Positions 33,959 through 42,614 of a stretch of DNA of 54,553 nt are shown piece by piece; the stretch's first letter is position 1; each line of letters opens with the position of its first letter. This DNA comes from CAZPDM01 sp964585305 (GTDB lineage Bacteria; Planctomycetota; Uabimicrobiia; Uabimicrobiales; JABWCH01): the NCBI GenBank assembly GCA_964585305.1, contig CAZPDM010000022.1, positions 1 to 54,553 on the forward strand, in the 5' to 3' direction. The position numbers and the translations under genes are program-made. The notes beneath the pieces were generated by a model that did not search any database, was not told where the DNA came from, and saw nothing but the letters and a program-made list of their open reading frames with translations.

Positions 33959-33967
33959 AAATATTTT

Positions 33968-34011
33968 ATGCTTTATCGCTATAAAGATAAAAATAGCGAT
34001 AAAGCATTTTT
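33968..34011 (+). terminator. Rho-independent terminator
   Basis: ATGCTTTATCGCT pairs with AGCGATAAAGCAT, followed by TTTTTA. The loop is about 14 bases and A-rich. Confidence 0.82.
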
Positions 34012-34054
34012 ATAAAAGTTTTGCTGAGAATAAGAATCCCAGAAAGGGAGCAGT

Positions 34055-35227
34055 ATGGCGGAAATAAAATTTTATGACAACATTTTAAATAAAGCAGATT
34101 TAGATTGGGTATTAGGGGGTCCAGGAGCATTGGAACGACTGATCCAGCAATATCCGAATTTTTCAAAACAAATACATAGTGCTTATACTTCTTTTGTAGA
34201 AAAAGAATATGTAGCTGCTGCACAAATTTTTGAAAAAATTTATCAAGAAAATAGAAACTCTTCAATATTTCAATATGCATTTATATTAAGTATGATTCCC
34301 AATCAATTCGTAAGAGCTTCGGAACTTGCTAATCAACTAAACACAACAAATGCAACATTATATTATCTTCAAGGATTATTACAAGAATGTGAAAATAATT
34401 CTCGAAAAGCTGTCGAAAAATATATGGCTTCAATAGAAGAAGACCATAGTTTTTTCCCTTCTCTATTTCGGTTAGGATATCATTTATCTGTAGTCGGTGA
34501 AGATGTTGATGCTATTGAAATTTATGAAAAAGCTTCAGAAAATAATCCTTGCTATACGAATTTGCTTCTTAATCTTGGAACCCTATATGAAGACATTGGA
34601 AAATACTCTGAAGCTATTCGTTGCTACCAAAGAGTATTACATAAATACCCCAATCACCTTCGAGCCAGAATGTCCTTACAAGATGCGCAATCTTCTTTAG
34701 AAATGTTTGTAGATGAAGATAAAGAGCGAGAACAAGACAAACAAAATCAAATTCTTAGCACCCCTATAACAGATTTTGAGCTATCTGTTCGCAGTAAAAA
34801 TTGCTTAAGCAAGATGAAGATTCATACTTTGGGCGATTTAGTAAAAAGAACTGAGCTTGAATTACTTTCTTATAAAAATTTTGGCGAAACCTCTTTAGCA
34901 GAAATCAAAGATATTTTAGCCAAAAGGGGTCTTAAATTAGGGATGGAAAAGGACGACGAAGAAGCAAATAAACGCAGAGAAAAGAAAAATATAAAATCTG
35001 TTAAGATTCCAGATAACCAAGAAGTGATGAATTTACCTATTAGTAATCTCGAGCTTTCTGTACGTTGTCGCAAATGCTTACAAAATTTAGGAATCCAAAC
35101 TTTAGGTGAGCTAACTCAAAAAACACAAAAAGAATTATTGAGTTGTAAAAACTTCGGACAAACTTCAATGAACGAGTTAAGACAAAAATTAGCCGTATAT
35201 TCTCTTAGTCTTCGTGAAGATGATTAA
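34055..35227 (+). CDS. TPR protein with two RNA polymerase alpha-subunit C-terminal domains
   Basis: A 390-residue protein. Residues ~40-220 are TPR-like helices (YVAAAQIFEKIYQ, FRLGYHLSVVGEDVDAIEIY, LLNLGTLYEDIGKYSEAIRC). Two alphaCTD copies follow. The first (~235-300) has TDFELSVRSKNCLSKM, TLGDLVKRTELELLS and NFGETSLAEIKDILAKRG; it keeps Arg and Asn matching E. coli R265 and N268. The second (~320-388) has SNLELSVRCRKCLQNL and NFGQTSMNELRQKL; Arg is kept and the Asn is Lys. The alpha N-terminal assembly domain is absent. This protein could bind UP-element-like DNA or act as a decoy for alphaCTD contacts. Ribosome site AAAGGGAG precedes ATG. Confidence 0.9.
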   Translation: MAEIKFYDNILNKADLDWVLGGPGALERLIQQYPNFSKQIHSAYTSFVEKEYVAAAQIFEKIYQENRNSSIFQYAFILSMIPNQFVRASELANQLNTTNATLYYLQGLLQECENNSRKAVEKYMASIEEDHSFFPSLFRLGYHLSVVGEDVDAIEIYEKASENNPCYTNLLLNLGTLYEDIGKYSEAIRCYQRVLHKYPNHLRARMSLQDAQSSLEMFVDEDKEREQDKQNQILSTPITDFELSVRSKNCLSKMKIHTLGDLVKRTELELLSYKNFGETSLAEIKDILAKRGLKLGMEKDDEEANKRREKKNIKSVKIPDNQEVMNLPISNLELSVRCRKCLQNLGIQTLGELTQKTQKELLSCKNFGQTSMNELRQKLAVYSLSLREDD

Positions 35228-35296
35228 AAAGTCTTTGTGAAGATAATTTAAAATAGCGTGATCCAAAATATACGTCTTATCAGAAAGGCTGGTTTT

Positions 35297-37516
35297 ATGC
35301 TTCTAAAATCGTTTTACATACTAATTTTTATGTTAGGATGTGCATTTTTATTAGGATGTGGCGAACATTCTAGTGATAGTATTAAGCCACAAAATAGTGA
35401 ATTTGATTTTGGGAAATCTGTAAACCAAAGTATCAAAATCTATCTTACAAATTCTTCTGAATCTTCAAAAAAATTACAGGCTTATCGACCTCATGAACCT
35501 CGTATTGTTACTGGTGCAAACCAGGTAGTAACTAATTCTAGCAAAAAAAGATTTGACTCTAATTTAATTATTGATCAAAAAATTTTACGAGCTATATACC
35601 ATTTAGTTGAAAAAAATACACTTCCTCAGATGACAAATTCTACAGGAAAATTAGTTGCAGAAGTTTCCCAAGATACTGCTACTTTACAAGCAATTAGTGA
35701 TTTCGCCAATACTCGTAATGGTGCAGATATAGCCAATATTATCGCATTATGCTATAAATTTCTCAACCATAATGATTCAGAAGAACTCTGGCAAGCTGTT
35801 GCACAGCTTATTGCAAAAAACCCAGATCTTTTAAGCCTTCTAGCCGGTTTTTTACATGATGCTTTAATTTGTTTACCAGAAAATTCCAGCACCGCTCAAT
35901 TTTTTGAATTTTTGACACAAAATATTAAAAATTGGGAAAAACCACTTGGTCAACCTGTATGGTTAGCAAGACTAGATAAAAATAGCAATCCACGTGTATT
36001 ATCTACAGAACATGGATTATTAAAACCCTTTGTAGATCAAGATAACGATGGTATTTGTGATACAGATGAACAAGGACATCCAATTGATAATAATGGAAAA
36101 ATATTAGACATCCCAGCTTTTTCTAATTTGCCGTATTACAATGATGAGGGCGAATTACTTATTGTACGAGATAATCTTCAACGTGCTATAACAAAAGGTG
36201 GACAATTTATATTTGAATATTATGACGCAAAAACAACTGTCTTTAGTATATTGTTATACGAAATTGGTCAAGCTCTTCAAGCAGAAATTCCAGAACAAGC
36301 ATTAGATTTTATTACGCTTTCTTTAGGAAAAAAAATATATGCTCAAGATCCCCAAGGAGGATATTGGGGATATTCTTTAGAAAGCCCAGGAATAAAAGGA
36401 ATGCTGCAAACAGTGGATTTACTAAAAAAATCAGAAGTACAACTTCTACTCCAAGGTTTTGCACAAATGCTTCAAATGCACGATCCTGCTGAAATAGCAA
36501 TGGCATTTCAAGGCGTATTTTCTATGATTTTTGACGTCTTGAGAGACAATCCTAATATTAACAGCCAAGAAGATCTTAGCAAATGGTTTGAAGGATTTGC
36601 TGATAACCCACCGGAACAAATTTTTCCATTATTGCAGCTTATGTATATGACTCCTATGCCAGAACCATATCAAAATATGGCCATGGTATTATTCTATTTT
36701 ATTTCTACTGATTACCCACAACTTGCAGAAAAATTATGGCCTATGATTGAAATGTTGAGAGAAATTAAAGCTACCAACCCAGGATTATCAGAAAAACTTT
36801 GCTTAAATACATTAGGTTGGGCCAAATGGCTTTTGATCTCCAAAGTAGAAATAAAAGATGAATATTCTAATAAAGATTCTAAGGTAATTGGGGCATATAT
36901 TCTTGAAAAGTTTAACCAGAAATTATTAGAAGATCCAGAAAACTATGTCAACCAAACCAGAGAATACTTAGAAAAAGTTCTTCCTTCTCGAAAATTTGTC
37001 AACCTTATGGGTTGTTTAAATAATTTCTGCGGATATAGCATTTTTAAACAGGCAGCCATTAGTTTCCTCAGCCCAAATGCAGATATAACTCAAGATGTTT
37101 ATAGCGAAATTATTCGTGTTCATGTTGGAATTATGGAATGCCGACAAAGCGTTGTAACAAATGTTCGATTACTAAAATTGCTTGCAAAGTTTATTGATCC
37201 AGAATCTCCTCTTATGATCAATCTTTTAACTGCATTCCAGGAACTTACTACTGCAGATAAAGAACTAGCTATTTTGCAAATTTTAAGAAACGCTTTTACA
37301 CCTTCTACAACATATAAAGTACCTCCTGTAGCTCTTTTTGGACGTGCATATCTTGATGTTATTCGCTCTACAGAAAAATTTCCTATCCAAGATGCAAAAA
37401 TTGATGCAGATGATGTAGAATGCATTTTAACTAATATTGCAGATTTTTTACTCAACCCTGATGGATTATTGCAACGTGTTTATCACGTTATCCAATCTAA
37501 TTCCAGAGAATATTAA
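35297..37516 (+). CDS. Large lipoprotein of unknown function
   Basis: A 739-residue exported protein. The hydrophobic leader ends FLLGCGEH, giving a lipobox with Cys. The start is ATG 35297; the frame is open from a GTG at 35258, but the ATG puts the signal peptide at the N-terminus. Near residue 245 lies an acidic DQDNDGICDTDEQGHP stretch like thrombospondin type-3 or EF-hand calcium loops. The remainder is mostly helical with leucine-rich segments such as LLLQGFAQMLQMHDPAEIA, perhaps HEAT/ARM-like. I recognise no family. It follows the TPR-alphaCTD gene by about 70 bases in the same direction and precedes a pseudokinase. Confidence 0.75.
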   Translation: MLLKSFYILIFMLGCAFLLGCGEHSSDSIKPQNSEFDFGKSVNQSIKIYLTNSSESSKKLQAYRPHEPRIVTGANQVVTNSSKKRFDSNLIIDQKILRAIYHLVEKNTLPQMTNSTGKLVAEVSQDTATLQAISDFANTRNGADIANIIALCYKFLNHNDSEELWQAVAQLIAKNPDLLSLLAGFLHDALICLPENSSTAQFFEFLTQNIKNWEKPLGQPVWLARLDKNSNPRVLSTEHGLLKPFVDQDNDGICDTDEQGHPIDNNGKILDIPAFSNLPYYNDEGELLIVRDNLQRAITKGGQFIFEYYDAKTTVFSILLYEIGQALQAEIPEQALDFITLSLGKKIYAQDPQGGYWGYSLESPGIKGMLQTVDLLKKSEVQLLLQGFAQMLQMHDPAEIAMAFQGVFSMIFDVLRDNPNINSQEDLSKWFEGFADNPPEQIFPLLQLMYMTPMPEPYQNMAMVLFYFISTDYPQLAEKLWPMIEMLREIKATNPGLSEKLCLNTLGWAKWLLISKVEIKDEYSNKDSKVIGAYILEKFNQKLLEDPENYVNQTREYLEKVLPSRKFVNLMGCLNNFCGYSIFKQAAISFLSPNADITQDVYSEIIRVHVGIMECRQSVVTNVRLLKLLAKFIDPESPLMINLLTAFQELTTADKELAILQILRNAFTPSTTYKVPPVALFGRAYLDVIRSTEKFPIQDAKIDADDVECILTNIADFLLNPDGLLQRVYHVIQSNSREY

Positions 37517-37592
37517 AATTTGACAACTTTGCTTGAAAAGCAAAAATTTAAGCAAAGTTGTATTTTTTTTATAAAAAAATAGGGTCAAAAAT

Positions 37593-40136
37593 ATGGAAAT
37601 AATCCAAGAATTAGCAGAAAAAATAGTTAGTTTATCAAAATTATTTTTAATACCAGAAGAAAAATATACTTCAAAAAAAATAAATGATTCATGTTCAATT
37701 AAAATGTTAAAATCCCGCCTTTCCTATAAAGAAATTCCAATTATAAAAACTAAATTTTTATCTTCTGAAAATTTAGAAGATATTGCAAAATTCCTAGTAG
37801 AAGGCTATTTAGCTTCTTATATCAATCACAAAAATGTTATAAAAGTATTAGATTACGGCGGAAATTTTTTATCCCATCAATATTTTATTGTTCTAGAAAA
37901 TTATGGGCAAGAGACATTAGAACATTGGTGTAAAAAATCTCCATTTAGCATTAAAACATACGAACAATATTTAGAATGGATTTTTCAAGCAATAAAAGCA
38001 TTAGAGGCTATTCATGAGAAAAAATTTATTCATGGAAATATTCAACCATCTAATTTTTACATAATAAATAATACTTTAAAACTCAAAGATTTTGGAAATT
38101 ACCAAATAGATAGTGAAATCAATTTAAAATATTTCGCTCCAGAAAAACTTGATAAAAAATTTGGAGAAATTAGCACAGCTACAGATATTTATGAATTAGG
38201 AATGGTTTTATATACGATTCTAAATCCTAAATTTTTTCTTACCGATTTTACTCCAAAAGAAATGGAACATTTACATACAGAAGGAAATTTTCCTAAAATA
38301 GATAATATCCCTTATTGGATGAATGAACTTATAGAAAGTATGCTAGAAAAATTTTCTAAAAATCGAATAAAATTAGCCAAATTAAGAGAACTTGTTGAAA
38401 ACAATCTTACAAAGACGATAACAAAAAAAATAGAAGAAAGTGAAGAAATTATAAAAAAATTAGATTCTGATTCTACTGAAAAAATTAAAGATAGTGCAAA
38501 AGAATTAATAGATAGATTATTTAAGATTCTTAGCATATATCAAGAGTCTAATTATAATAATCATTTAAATATTTTTCAAAATATAGTTGATAGTATCATT
38601 AAATTGCAAGAAAAATTATTAGGAATTGATGAAAAAGAAAAAATATCTTATCTTTCAAATAAAGCTCAATTTATGATTGAACGATGTCCTAATTTAAAAT
38701 GTGAAAGATTATTAGAACCTGGAAAAACAGAATGCCCAAATTGCCATACAAAGTGGATTATCCCTTGTCAAGATATTACTCAAGAATGTAAAGAAGAAAC
38801 ACCATATTTACGAAATACTTGCCAAAAATGTAGAAAACAATGTCCTATATCTGTAGATATAAAAAAGAAATTTTCTTTACTATTAACAATACAACAATGT
38901 CAAAAAGAAAAAAAATACATAGACATTATCGTATATTGCGAAAAATTTAATAATTTGACTAGCCTTGAAATATCAAAAATATTAGCAGATGCAAGAGAAA
39001 AATATTCTTTCCAACAAATGAAAAAAAAAGCAGAAATTTCTCAAGAAGTAAATTTAAAAAAGAACAAAATATTGCAGTATAAACTAGAAAAAGAAATTAC
39101 TAAAAAAAGTGAATCGATAAAAAAGCAAAATAGTGAGAGAGATTACTATCTTAAAGAAATGCAAACTTTTTGCGAAAATGGAGAAATTGTCTTAGCCTAT
39201 AATTATTATAGAAATATTTTTCCACAAAGTTTAAAAGATTTACAAACAGAAGAAATCTATGAAAAAATATGTGATGAACTTACACAAAAAGATGTTATAA
39301 AATCTGACCAATTTTTGGAATCAGGACAGTATGAGAAAGCTTTAGATATATTAAACGATATAGAAGAACCTTATATAACAACGAGAATAAAATTCGGAAA
39401 AGCAAGAATAAATAAAGTTCTAGATATTTTGAAAGAAAAAAAAATTTCTGGATTTACATTTTTAGCAAAAAGAAATTCCATTTTAGAATATCGACATGAT
39501 GAGATTTCTAAATATTCTACTGGAGTAGAATCTGAATTTGTCTTAGTATTAAGCAGCCTTTCTCAAGTAAAAAAAAGTGAAATTTTATTTCAGCCATTTT
39601 TTATTGCTAAAACAACAATTACCCAAAAAATTTGGGAACAAGTAATGAGGAATAATCCTTCCAAATTTAAAGGAGTAGAAGAAAAAGATAACCCTGTTGA
39701 ACAAGTAAGTTGGGAAGACGCTAAGGCTTTTTGTAAGAAAATCAATCAAAGTAATTCTTCAGAATATAATATTAGCTTGCCTAGTGAAGTTCAATGGAAA
39801 TATGCTTATCAAGCGAAAACAGGAACTCGCTATTTTTTTGGAGATGATAAAAGCGTACTTGGAAAATATGCTTGGTATTATATTAACAGCGACAACACTA
39901 CTCATCCTGTAGCTCAAAAAGAGCCAAATGCTTATGGATTATATGATATGGCTGGCAATGTTTGGGAGTGGTGTGAAGATGTATATTCTAATACATCATT
40001 TCGCATTGGCAAAGGTGGAAGTTGGCGGAATGATTCAAGTTACTGCATCGCTACATATCAAGGAAGAAGTCTTCCAAATAGTAAAGATGATAATTTGGGA
40101 TTTCGAGTAATTGTGAACATTCCTTTAAATCAATAA
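37593..40136 (+). CDS. Pseudokinase-zinc ribbon-SUMF1/FGE-like fusion
   Basis: An 847-residue soluble, very Lys/Ile-rich protein. Residues ~30-270 are a kinase-like domain: no Gly loop, HRD replaced by IHGNIQPSN, DFG kept in LKDFGNYQ, then YFAPEKL. Loss of the catalytic Asp suggests a pseudokinase. Around residue 365 a Cys cluster (CPNLKCERLL...CPNC) forms a zinc ribbon, and more Cys pairs follow. A charged coiled-coil region leads to a C-terminal SUMF1 domain (~640-845: VSWEDAKAFCKKIN, MAGNVWEWCED, GGSWRNDSSYC, LGFRV). In true FGE two Cys follow GGS; here only the second is kept, so sulfatase activation is unlikely. Confidence 0.87.
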   Translation: MEIIQELAEKIVSLSKLFLIPEEKYTSKKINDSCSIKMLKSRLSYKEIPIIKTKFLSSENLEDIAKFLVEGYLASYINHKNVIKVLDYGGNFLSHQYFIVLENYGQETLEHWCKKSPFSIKTYEQYLEWIFQAIKALEAIHEKKFIHGNIQPSNFYIINNTLKLKDFGNYQIDSEINLKYFAPEKLDKKFGEISTATDIYELGMVLYTILNPKFFLTDFTPKEMEHLHTEGNFPKIDNIPYWMNELIESMLEKFSKNRIKLAKLRELVENNLTKTITKKIEESEEIIKKLDSDSTEKIKDSAKELIDRLFKILSIYQESNYNNHLNIFQNIVDSIIKLQEKLLGIDEKEKISYLSNKAQFMIERCPNLKCERLLEPGKTECPNCHTKWIIPCQDITQECKEETPYLRNTCQKCRKQCPISVDIKKKFSLLLTIQQCQKEKKYIDIIVYCEKFNNLTSLEISKILADAREKYSFQQMKKKAEISQEVNLKKNKILQYKLEKEITKKSESIKKQNSERDYYLKEMQTFCENGEIVLAYNYYRNIFPQSLKDLQTEEIYEKICDELTQKDVIKSDQFLESGQYEKALDILNDIEEPYITTRIKFGKARINKVLDILKEKKISGFTFLAKRNSILEYRHDEISKYSTGVESEFVLVLSSLSQVKKSEILFQPFFIAKTTITQKIWEQVMRNNPSKFKGVEEKDNPVEQVSWEDAKAFCKKINQSNSSEYNISLPSEVQWKYAYQAKTGTRYFFGDDKSVLGKYAWYYINSDNTTHPVAQKEPNAYGLYDMAGNVWEWCEDVYSNTSFRIGKGGSWRNDSSYCIATYQGRSLPNSKDDNLGFRVIVNIPLNQ

Positions 40137-40187
40137 AAACAAAAACGGACCATGTGATTGAATTCACATAGTCCGTTTTTGTTTTTA
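40137..40187. terminator. Bidirectional terminator
   Basis: ACAAAAACGGACCATGTG pairs with CACATAGTCCGTTTTTGT with one mismatch. Shared by the convergent genes ending at 40136 and 40185. Confidence 0.9.
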
Positions 40188-42548
40188 AAATTTCTCAATT
40201 TCTATAGCATTTTGCGGACAAATTTGGCGACAGAGATCGCATCTTGTGCATTTTTCTACATCAATTTTATGTCGTTGATAAGGTTGTCCTTCTATTGCTA
40301 AAAATGTACATTGTTGCTGGCATTTTGTGCAACCAATACATTTTTCAGAAACTTTATACTGAATAAAATTTCGGCATTTTTGAGCAGGGCAAACACCTGA
40401 TATATGGGCTTCATATTCGCTTCGGAAATACCGTAAAGTCGATAAAATAGGATTAGCAGAAGTTTTTCCAAGCCCACATAAACTTCCCTGTGAGATAAAT
40501 TCTGCTAAACGTTCTAATTCAGCTAAATCTTGTGATTCTCCTTTTTTTTGACAAATTTTTTCTAGGATTTCTAACATTTTTTTCGTCCCTATCCTACAAA
40601 AAGTGCATTTACCACAAGATTCTGCTTGAGTAAAAGTAAGAAAATATCGGGCAATATCCACCATGCAATCAGTGTTGTCTAAAACAACTAAACCTCCGGA
40701 TCCCATCATAGTTCCGTATTTTTTTAGTTCTTCATATTCAATAGGAATATCACTCATTGATGCAGGAATACATCCCCCAGATGGTCCACCAATTTGAACT
40801 GCTTTAAACTGATAGTCCTTTCGTACTCCTCCTCCAATTTCTTCAACAATTTGACGAATAGTCATTCCCATAGGAACTTCAACTAAACCACCACGTTGAA
40901 TTTTTCCAGCTAAGGCAAATGTTTTTGTTCCGCGACTTTTACTTGTTCCAATTTTTGCAAAATTTTTTGCTCCTTGATTTAGTATCCAAGGAACAAGGCT
41001 GTATGTTTCAATATTGTTAATAAGTGTAGGACATCCATATAATCCTTTCTCAGAAGGATATGGCGGACGATATCTAGGGCGACCTGTATTTCCTTCTAAA
41101 CTCGCTATAAGAGCAGTTTCTTCGCCACAAACAAATGCTCCTGCACCTGTTATGACTTCTAATTCTAAACTGAAATTACTTCCACAAATATTTTTTCCTA
41201 AATATCTATGTTTTTGACAAATTTCAATCGCCTGACGAATACGTTGTACTGCTAAAGGATATTCCGCACGAATATATAAAATTCCCTTATTGGCTCTAAT
41301 ATACCAGGCAGCAATAATCATTCCTTCTAAAACTCGTAGTGGAAACGATTCAAGAATCATACGATCCATAAATGCTCCAGGATCGCCTTCATCCCCATTA
41401 GCAATAATATATTTAATATCATGTTTTGCATTATGGACTGATTGCCATTTTTCAGCAGTTGGAAATCCCGCGCCTCCTCGCCCCCGTAATCCACTTTCAA
41501 AAATTTCTCTTAAAATATCCTCTGGATTATTTTTTTCCAAACATTTTTCAACTGATATAAAACCTCCCATTTTTTTATATGCTTGTAAATCAAGTGGATC
41601 AAGATTTCCTGCATGTTCTAAAGCAATTTTGATCCCAACATTTGGGGGGGGAATTTTTTGTTCAACAATTGAATTTTGATCATTACCTAAAGCTATTTTT
41701 TCTATAAATTTTTGCCATTGAACTTTTACAATTCGCATCATTCCATAAGGACGTAAGTGTTGAAGTAAAATGGTTCGAACTTGATTCGGACGGACATTTC
41801 CATAAAAAAAATGCTGAGAATTTAAATTGTTATTTTCTTCAATATTTAGTGTTTCAATTTCTACAACTGGGCTATGATAAGAAATGCCCAAACAACCAAC
41901 TGGTTGTACTTGAGCGAAAAGATTCATCTGAATAATTTGTTGCTGTAACTCTGTATAAATCTCCTGGGCACCAGCAGCTAAACAGCTCGAACACAAACAA
42001 GTTTTAATAATAGCTTTTGTGATAAAACTTTTTTTACTAGAATATATTTGAGTAATAGCGTCTTTTTTTATTTTTTCTTGAGATAAAAAATCATCAATAA
42101 CTTTTCTTGCCTGATCTGGCTTAACCCAACCAAACATATCTTTACCAATTTGAACAACAGGTGCCATCATACAGCATCCTAAGCAAGCTACTTTTTCAAC
42201 GGTAAATTGCATATCTTTATCAGTATCTTCTGTTCCTTGTAAACCAAGATATTTACGAAACCCTTCCCAAACTGTTTCTGCTCCGGCAACATGGCAAGCA
42301 GTCCCGATGCATACTTTAATGAGATGCTTACCACAAGGTTGCAATCGAAATTGATTATAAAATGTTGCTACAGACATAACCTGGCTTAGACTAATATTGA
42401 AATGCTGTGCAATTTTTAGAAAGAGATCTGATGGTAAATAACGATAACTTTCTTGGATAGCTTGCAACGCCATAATCAAATGAGAAGGTTTTTTTTCTAT
42501 TTGTAAAAGAATTTCTTCTATATTTTTTGAAGGAAATAAATTTTCCAT
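40185..42548 (-). CDS. Fused NuoE/NuoF-type NADH-oxidising flavoprotein with extra Fe-S domains
   Basis: A 787-residue electron-transfer subunit. Residues 1-~150 are NuoE-like (thioredoxin-fold 2Fe-2S; VCIGTACHVAGAE and VACLGCCMMAP). A second thioredoxin-like 2Fe-2S segment follows (CLCSSCLAAGAQE, PVGCLGI). The NuoF core has FMN and NADH motifs RGRGGAGFPTAEKW and NGDEGDPGAFMDR, and the 4Fe-4S motif ESCGKCTFCRIGT with GSLCGLG. The tail has two 4Fe-4S ferredoxin motifs (CIGCTKCQQQC, CTRCDLCRQIC). The layout fits HndA/C- or HydB/C-type subunits of NADH-linked or bifurcating hydrogenases or formate dehydrogenases. No catalytic partner is in view. ATG 42548 is chosen over an upstream TTG at 42566. 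Confidence 0.92.
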   Translation of the reverse strand: MENLFPSKNIEEILLQIEKKPSHLIMALQAIQESYRYLPSDLFLKIAQHFNISLSQVMSVATFYNQFRLQPCGKHLIKVCIGTACHVAGAETVWEGFRKYLGLQGTEDTDKDMQFTVEKVACLGCCMMAPVVQIGKDMFGWVKPDQARKVIDDFLSQEKIKKDAITQIYSSKKSFITKAIIKTCLCSSCLAAGAQEIYTELQQQIIQMNLFAQVQPVGCLGISYHSPVVEIETLNIEENNNLNSQHFFYGNVRPNQVRTILLQHLRPYGMMRIVKVQWQKFIEKIALGNDQNSIVEQKIPPPNVGIKIALEHAGNLDPLDLQAYKKMGGFISVEKCLEKNNPEDILREIFESGLRGRGGAGFPTAEKWQSVHNAKHDIKYIIANGDEGDPGAFMDRMILESFPLRVLEGMIIAAWYIRANKGILYIRAEYPLAVQRIRQAIEICQKHRYLGKNICGSNFSLELEVITGAGAFVCGEETALIASLEGNTGRPRYRPPYPSEKGLYGCPTLINNIETYSLVPWILNQGAKNFAKIGTSKSRGTKTFALAGKIQRGGLVEVPMGMTIRQIVEEIGGGVRKDYQFKAVQIGGPSGGCIPASMSDIPIEYEELKKYGTMMGSGGLVVLDNTDCMVDIARYFLTFTQAESCGKCTFCRIGTKKMLEILEKICQKKGESQDLAELERLAEFISQGSLCGLGKTSANPILSTLRYFRSEYEAHISGVCPAQKCRNFIQYKVSEKCIGCTKCQQQCTFLAIEGQPYQRHKIDVEKCTRCDLCRQICPQNAIEIEKF

Positions 42549-42567
42549 AATATTTCTATCTTCCAAA

Positions 42568-42605
42568 TGTTGGAAAAATTAATTTTCAAGTTAATTTTTC
42601 CAACA
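42568..42605 (-). terminator. Hairpin between the kinase-FGE gene and the NuoEF gene
   Basis: TGTTGGAAAAATTAA pairs with TTAATTTTTCCAACA. It follows the stop of the minus-strand kinase and lies just before the next start at 42548, so it may end transcription or lower read-through. Confidence 0.65.
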
Positions 42606-42614
42606 AAAATTTTT

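Noticed and set aside
41290..41679. 129-codon plus-strand frame inside the NuoEF gene
   Set aside because: Antisense to the FMN-binding core of NuoF.
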